This document shows, one piece after another, positions 41,469 through 43,851 of a DNA stretch of 43,851 nt. The notes under the pieces are model-generated. The model searched no databases, was not told where the DNA came from, and saw only the letters and a program-made list of their open reading frames with translations. The stretch comes from Tannerella forsythia (lineage in GTDB: Bacteria > Bacteroidota > Bacteroidia > Bacteroidales > Tannerellaceae): NCBI RefSeq assembly GCF_003860135.1, contig NZ_RQYN01000035.1, positions 1 through 43,851 of the forward strand, written 5' to 3'. The position numbers were made by a program, and so were the translations under genes. Numbering within the stretch: position 1 is the stretch's first letter; every line of letters begins with the position of its first letter.

Positions 41469-43103
41469 ATGATAAACCGTATGCAGAAACGATTTTATAT
41501 ACGCATGCTGATGTGGGTAGGCGGAGTGTTAAGCTCCGCCTGCATCGCAGCGCAAGACACGACGGGATACCCCGGACGGATCGATTACGGTTATATCAAA
41601 CGTTCCGATGCGCGGCTTACCGGATACAATGCAACGGGTATCCGGTACCTGCCCGTCGGAAAGATGGCCGTGGCCGATGTCTTTGCCACAAAGGAAAACG
41701 GAGGGTTTATCAATTATCATCAGTCGGACGACAGCTACACGCTCGGCGGACAGACCGAATCATTCTTCCGTCTTTCGCCGCGAATCGTCTTCTTCGGAGG
41801 TATGAGTTACCGGTATTTCACAGGCAAAGATATGGGAGGATCGGCCTTTATCCATCCTTACGAACAACCTTTCGACATCGTGGAATACACCGATACGACA
41901 CGCGGCGTCAAAAACCTCGAAACGTACCGTTTGGCTGGCGCGATCAGTGCAGATGTCACCGATCGGCTGACGCTGGGCGCGAGAGTCGATTACCATGCCG
42001 CCAATTACGCCAAACAAAAAGACCTGCGCCACAAGAACAAGCTGCTCGACATGTCGGTCACAGCCGGCGCTTCATGGCGTCTTCACCCAACGTTCGAACT
42101 CGGAGCCCATTATTTTTATCGCCGCAGTGTAGAAGGGCTTGAGTTCAACACATACGGCACAACCGATAAACGATATTACTCGCTGATCAGCTATGGAGCT
42201 TTTTTCGGGGCTGTCGAAGAATTCGGAGAGACGGGCTACACTCAAAAATATGAGAATACGCCCATGTATAACCGTTACCATGGCGCTTCGGTGCAACTGC
42301 ACGTTGATCGCTCGGACGACTTCCGGATGTCTCACGAACTGACGTACAAGCAGCGTGAAGGCGGGTATGGCAAAGAGGCTTCGGCAAAGGTGCTGCACAG
42401 CCGACATCATTCGGATATCTACGAGTACAACGGGGCATTTCTGCTGAAAAGAGGTTCCGCCCATCATCGCCTCGACTTACACCTCGAAAACGAAAGTCTC
42501 GAGAACCTCGAAAACGTCTACAAACATGAAAGTCGGCCGGGTGGCACGACCGTGATCGTATATTACGATCCGCTGAAAGTAGCCGACAAGCAACGACTGA
42601 ACGCGAGCGTCGGTTATACGGCCGACCTCGGAGTGCGGGACTTCAATCCGCGATGGACATTCAAAGGAGGCATTGACTTGTATCAACGAAAGCAAACCTT
42701 GTCGTTTTACCCTTACTACCGCAAACAAACGATCCGTTACGTACATTACCACGCCACCACCGTGCGCAACCTCGTGCGAGGTAAGAACGGATACGGTATT
42801 TCCGTCGGCGCGCGCTATACTTCGGGCGGAGGGACGATGGCTAAGGACGGTCAGTACGCTACGCCCGGCGAAGACCAGACCAAGCCGAAATACAACGCGC
42901 TATACCTCGCCCGCGAATACGAATTCCTTACGGCCGCGCAAATCAGAGGCGACGTGACATTCCGATATTCGAGGGTTCTCGATGCGAACGGAACCCGCGG
43001 CTATGTGGCCATGAACGGTACACTGACCCAAGGATTCAACGTGAAACACCTCGAAGGTAATCGCTTTACCTCACTTACCCTTCGCTTCGGATGCCTCTTT
43101 TAA
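41469..43103 (+). CDS. DUF6850-like outer-membrane beta-barrel protein
   Basis: A 544-residue protein with a signal peptide (to about residue 28, ending CIAAQ) and alternating polar/aromatic strands throughout. It ends RFTSLTLRFGCLF, with the terminal Phe typical of barrels inserted by BAM. The first conserved stretch, GYNATGIRYLPVGKMAVADVFATKENGGF, is of the type I associate with DUF6850. It is the third gene of the TonB receptor operon. ATG 41469 follows an AGAAAGAG ribosome site; ATG 41481 is an alternative. Confidence 0.82.
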   Translation: MINRMQKRFYIRMLMWVGGVLSSACIAAQDTTGYPGRIDYGYIKRSDARLTGYNATGIRYLPVGKMAVADVFATKENGGFINYHQSDDSYTLGGQTESFFRLSPRIVFFGGMSYRYFTGKDMGGSAFIHPYEQPFDIVEYTDTTRGVKNLETYRLAGAISADVTDRLTLGARVDYHAANYAKQKDLRHKNKLLDMSVTAGASWRLHPTFELGAHYFYRRSVEGLEFNTYGTTDKRYYSLISYGAFFGAVEEFGETGYTQKYENTPMYNRYHGASVQLHVDRSDDFRMSHELTYKQREGGYGKEASAKVLHSRHHSDIYEYNGAFLLKRGSAHHRLDLHLENESLENLENVYKHESRPGGTTVIVYYDPLKVADKQRLNASVGYTADLGVRDFNPRWTFKGGIDLYQRKQTLSFYPYYRKQTIRYVHYHATTVRNLVRGKNGYGISVGARYTSGGGTMAKDGQYATPGEDQTKPKYNALYLAREYEFLTAAQIRGDVTFRYSRVLDANGTRGYVAMNGTLTQGFNVKHLEGNRFTSLTLRFGCLF

Positions 43104-43536
43104 CGACCTGGCGAATTGTCACTTAGGAAGACGGTTAAGTTATTTGATAAACAGTTTCTTCCCCATAGGAAAAGAGCATGGTACGTATTCATATCCGGTC
43201 TTGGTATTCAGGGAGGTGGAGGAATTGAAAAGAATGGAAATTCCTTCCTCAGGACATGGTTCCGCCATGCTCCACAACATCTTGAGGAAGGAATGTACAA
43301 GTTTGACGCATAGAAATTAAAAAAGACGATGTATCTAACGAGTAAACTGCTTCGTTGCTTACGGAATGTGGGCTCGGTCACATACCTTAGCTCTCATCCT
43401 TAGCGCCTCGCATTTCACACTTTCTTACACACCTAAAGAGGGTGTGCCCAAACATTACGTTTTTTGACACACCCTCCCCAATCTTTAAATATCTGACAAC
43501 TTCATTCTTTCACAAGACTTTAACTAAGCTGTACTC
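43104..43536. other. gene-free stretch with two strong inverted repeats
   Basis: Neither strand has a credible gene; a 65-codon frame at 43116-43313 matches nothing I know. Inverted repeat 1: 12-bp perfect arms ATTCCTTCCTCA (43240-43251) and TGAGGAAGGAAT (43283-43294), with a nested 5-bp stem CATGG/CCATG. Inverted repeat 2: 9-bp perfect arms GAGGGTGTG (43438-43446) and CACACCCTC (43468-43476). The second resembles insertion-sequence ends placed tail to tail, with TTTTTTGACACACCC reading like a common terminus. Confidence 0.6.
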
Positions 43537-43851
43537 TTATTTCACAATCACCTTATGTACCGAACCGTCTTTGAGCGTTACCACATATACGCCACGCTGC
43601 ATCGGGATCGGCGTATCGCCCTCAGGCAGTTCGACTCTCTTCACCAGCTGACCGGCTACCGAGTAGATGCTGGCAATATCTTCACGCTCTACACGGATGT
43701 AAATCGTTTCGCCGTGCGACCATACAGCCGTACCGTTAACCGACATATTCGCTACATAGTCCGGACCGAATTTCAGAACGATATTCTGTGTAACCTGACG
43801 GATTACATACTCGTACTCGCCGTTCGAATTCTTCTTCCCTTCAAGAACCTC
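43537..43851 (-). CDS. C-terminal end of a type IX-secreted surface protein (partial)
   Basis: The minus-strand frame is open from the window edge (43851) to the stop at 43537, giving the last 104 residues of a longer protein. The first part visible (KKNSNGEYEYVIRQVTQNIV) is a beta-rich segment. The final 65 residues form a Por-type sorting domain: IASIYSVAGQLVKRVELPEG, then a GVYVVTLKDGSVHKVIVK end. This tail directs proteins through the type IX channel and to surface attachment. The N-terminal function lies outside the window. A start at 43746 would give only the tail and is not believable. Confidence 0.88.
   Translation of the reverse strand, partial: EVLEGKKNSNGEYEYVIRQVTQNIVLKFGPDYVANMSVNGTAVWSHGETIYIRVEREDIASIYSVAGQLVKRVELPEGDTPIPMQRGVYVVTLKDGSVHKVIVK

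Noticed and set aside
43116-43313. 65-codon plus-strand frame
   Set aside because: No ribosome site, no recognisable domain, and it runs through a large inverted repeat.

Overview
The window is a chromosomal segment of a Bacteroidales bacterium. The evidence is SusC/SusD proteins under an ECF sigma/anti-sigma pair, TonB-dependent receptors with carboxypeptidase-like N-terminal domains, a DUF4296 lipoprotein next to lspA, secreted proteins with type IX (Por) sorting tails, a type IX plug protein, a BspA-type leucine-rich-repeat protein, and many promoters of the Bacteroidetes form TTTG-N19-21-TAnnTTTG. A Tannerella- or Parabacteroides-like member of the order is my best guess, but that is inference.

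Layout. 1-200: end of a 21-bp tandem array at the window edge. 297-8245 (minus): sigma factor, FecR anti-sigma, SusC, SusD and a Tat-exported sugar-isomerase-like protein, a nutrient-uptake locus without glycosidases. 8414-11736 (plus): L-threonine dehydrogenase, two PAP2 phosphatases, a pyruvoyl-dependent arginine decarboxylase and its terminator. 11840-16166: a small membrane protein and then an accessory region. This holds mosaic intergenic repeats, a promoter with twin palindromic operators, three tiny ATGA-coupled leader ORFs running into a hypothetical gene, a second 21-bp array, and a BspA-like secreted protein. 16167-19504 (minus): pepT-gcvT-oxidoreductase operon. 19533-20843 (plus): 4.5S RNA, tRNA-Thr(UGU), terminator and a membrane glycosyltransferase. 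20844-21300: more repeats. 21370-22145: a small exported protein whose 3' end overlaps the opposite gene. 22074-27399 (minus): ileS, a DksA-like protein, lspA and a DUF4296 lipoprotein. 27587-31000: a methyltransferase-like/Sel1 fusion (minus), a divergent Fic protein with a non-canonical active site (plus), and a LOG-family phosphoribohydrolase (minus). 31120-31318: third 21-bp array. 31362-31987: a CDP-alcohol phosphatidyltransferase. 32053-35393 (minus): type IX plug protein and a large MORN-tailed envelope protein. 35475-36777 (plus): a nucleotide-sugar dehydrogenase with a probably leaderless mRNA. 37001-43103 (plus): TonB receptor, DUF4876 lipoprotein and DUF6850-like barrel behind an operator-like palindrome. 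43104-43536: gene-free stretch with strong inverted repeats. 43537-end (minus): the tail of a type IX-secreted protein.

Most core genes are ordinary. The parts worth following up are the leader-ORF cascade at 13177-13977, the three unrelated 21-bp arrays that share one design (an inverted repeat in nearly every unit, with the unit equal to two helical turns), the palindromes sitting in three promoters, and the variant Fic protein.
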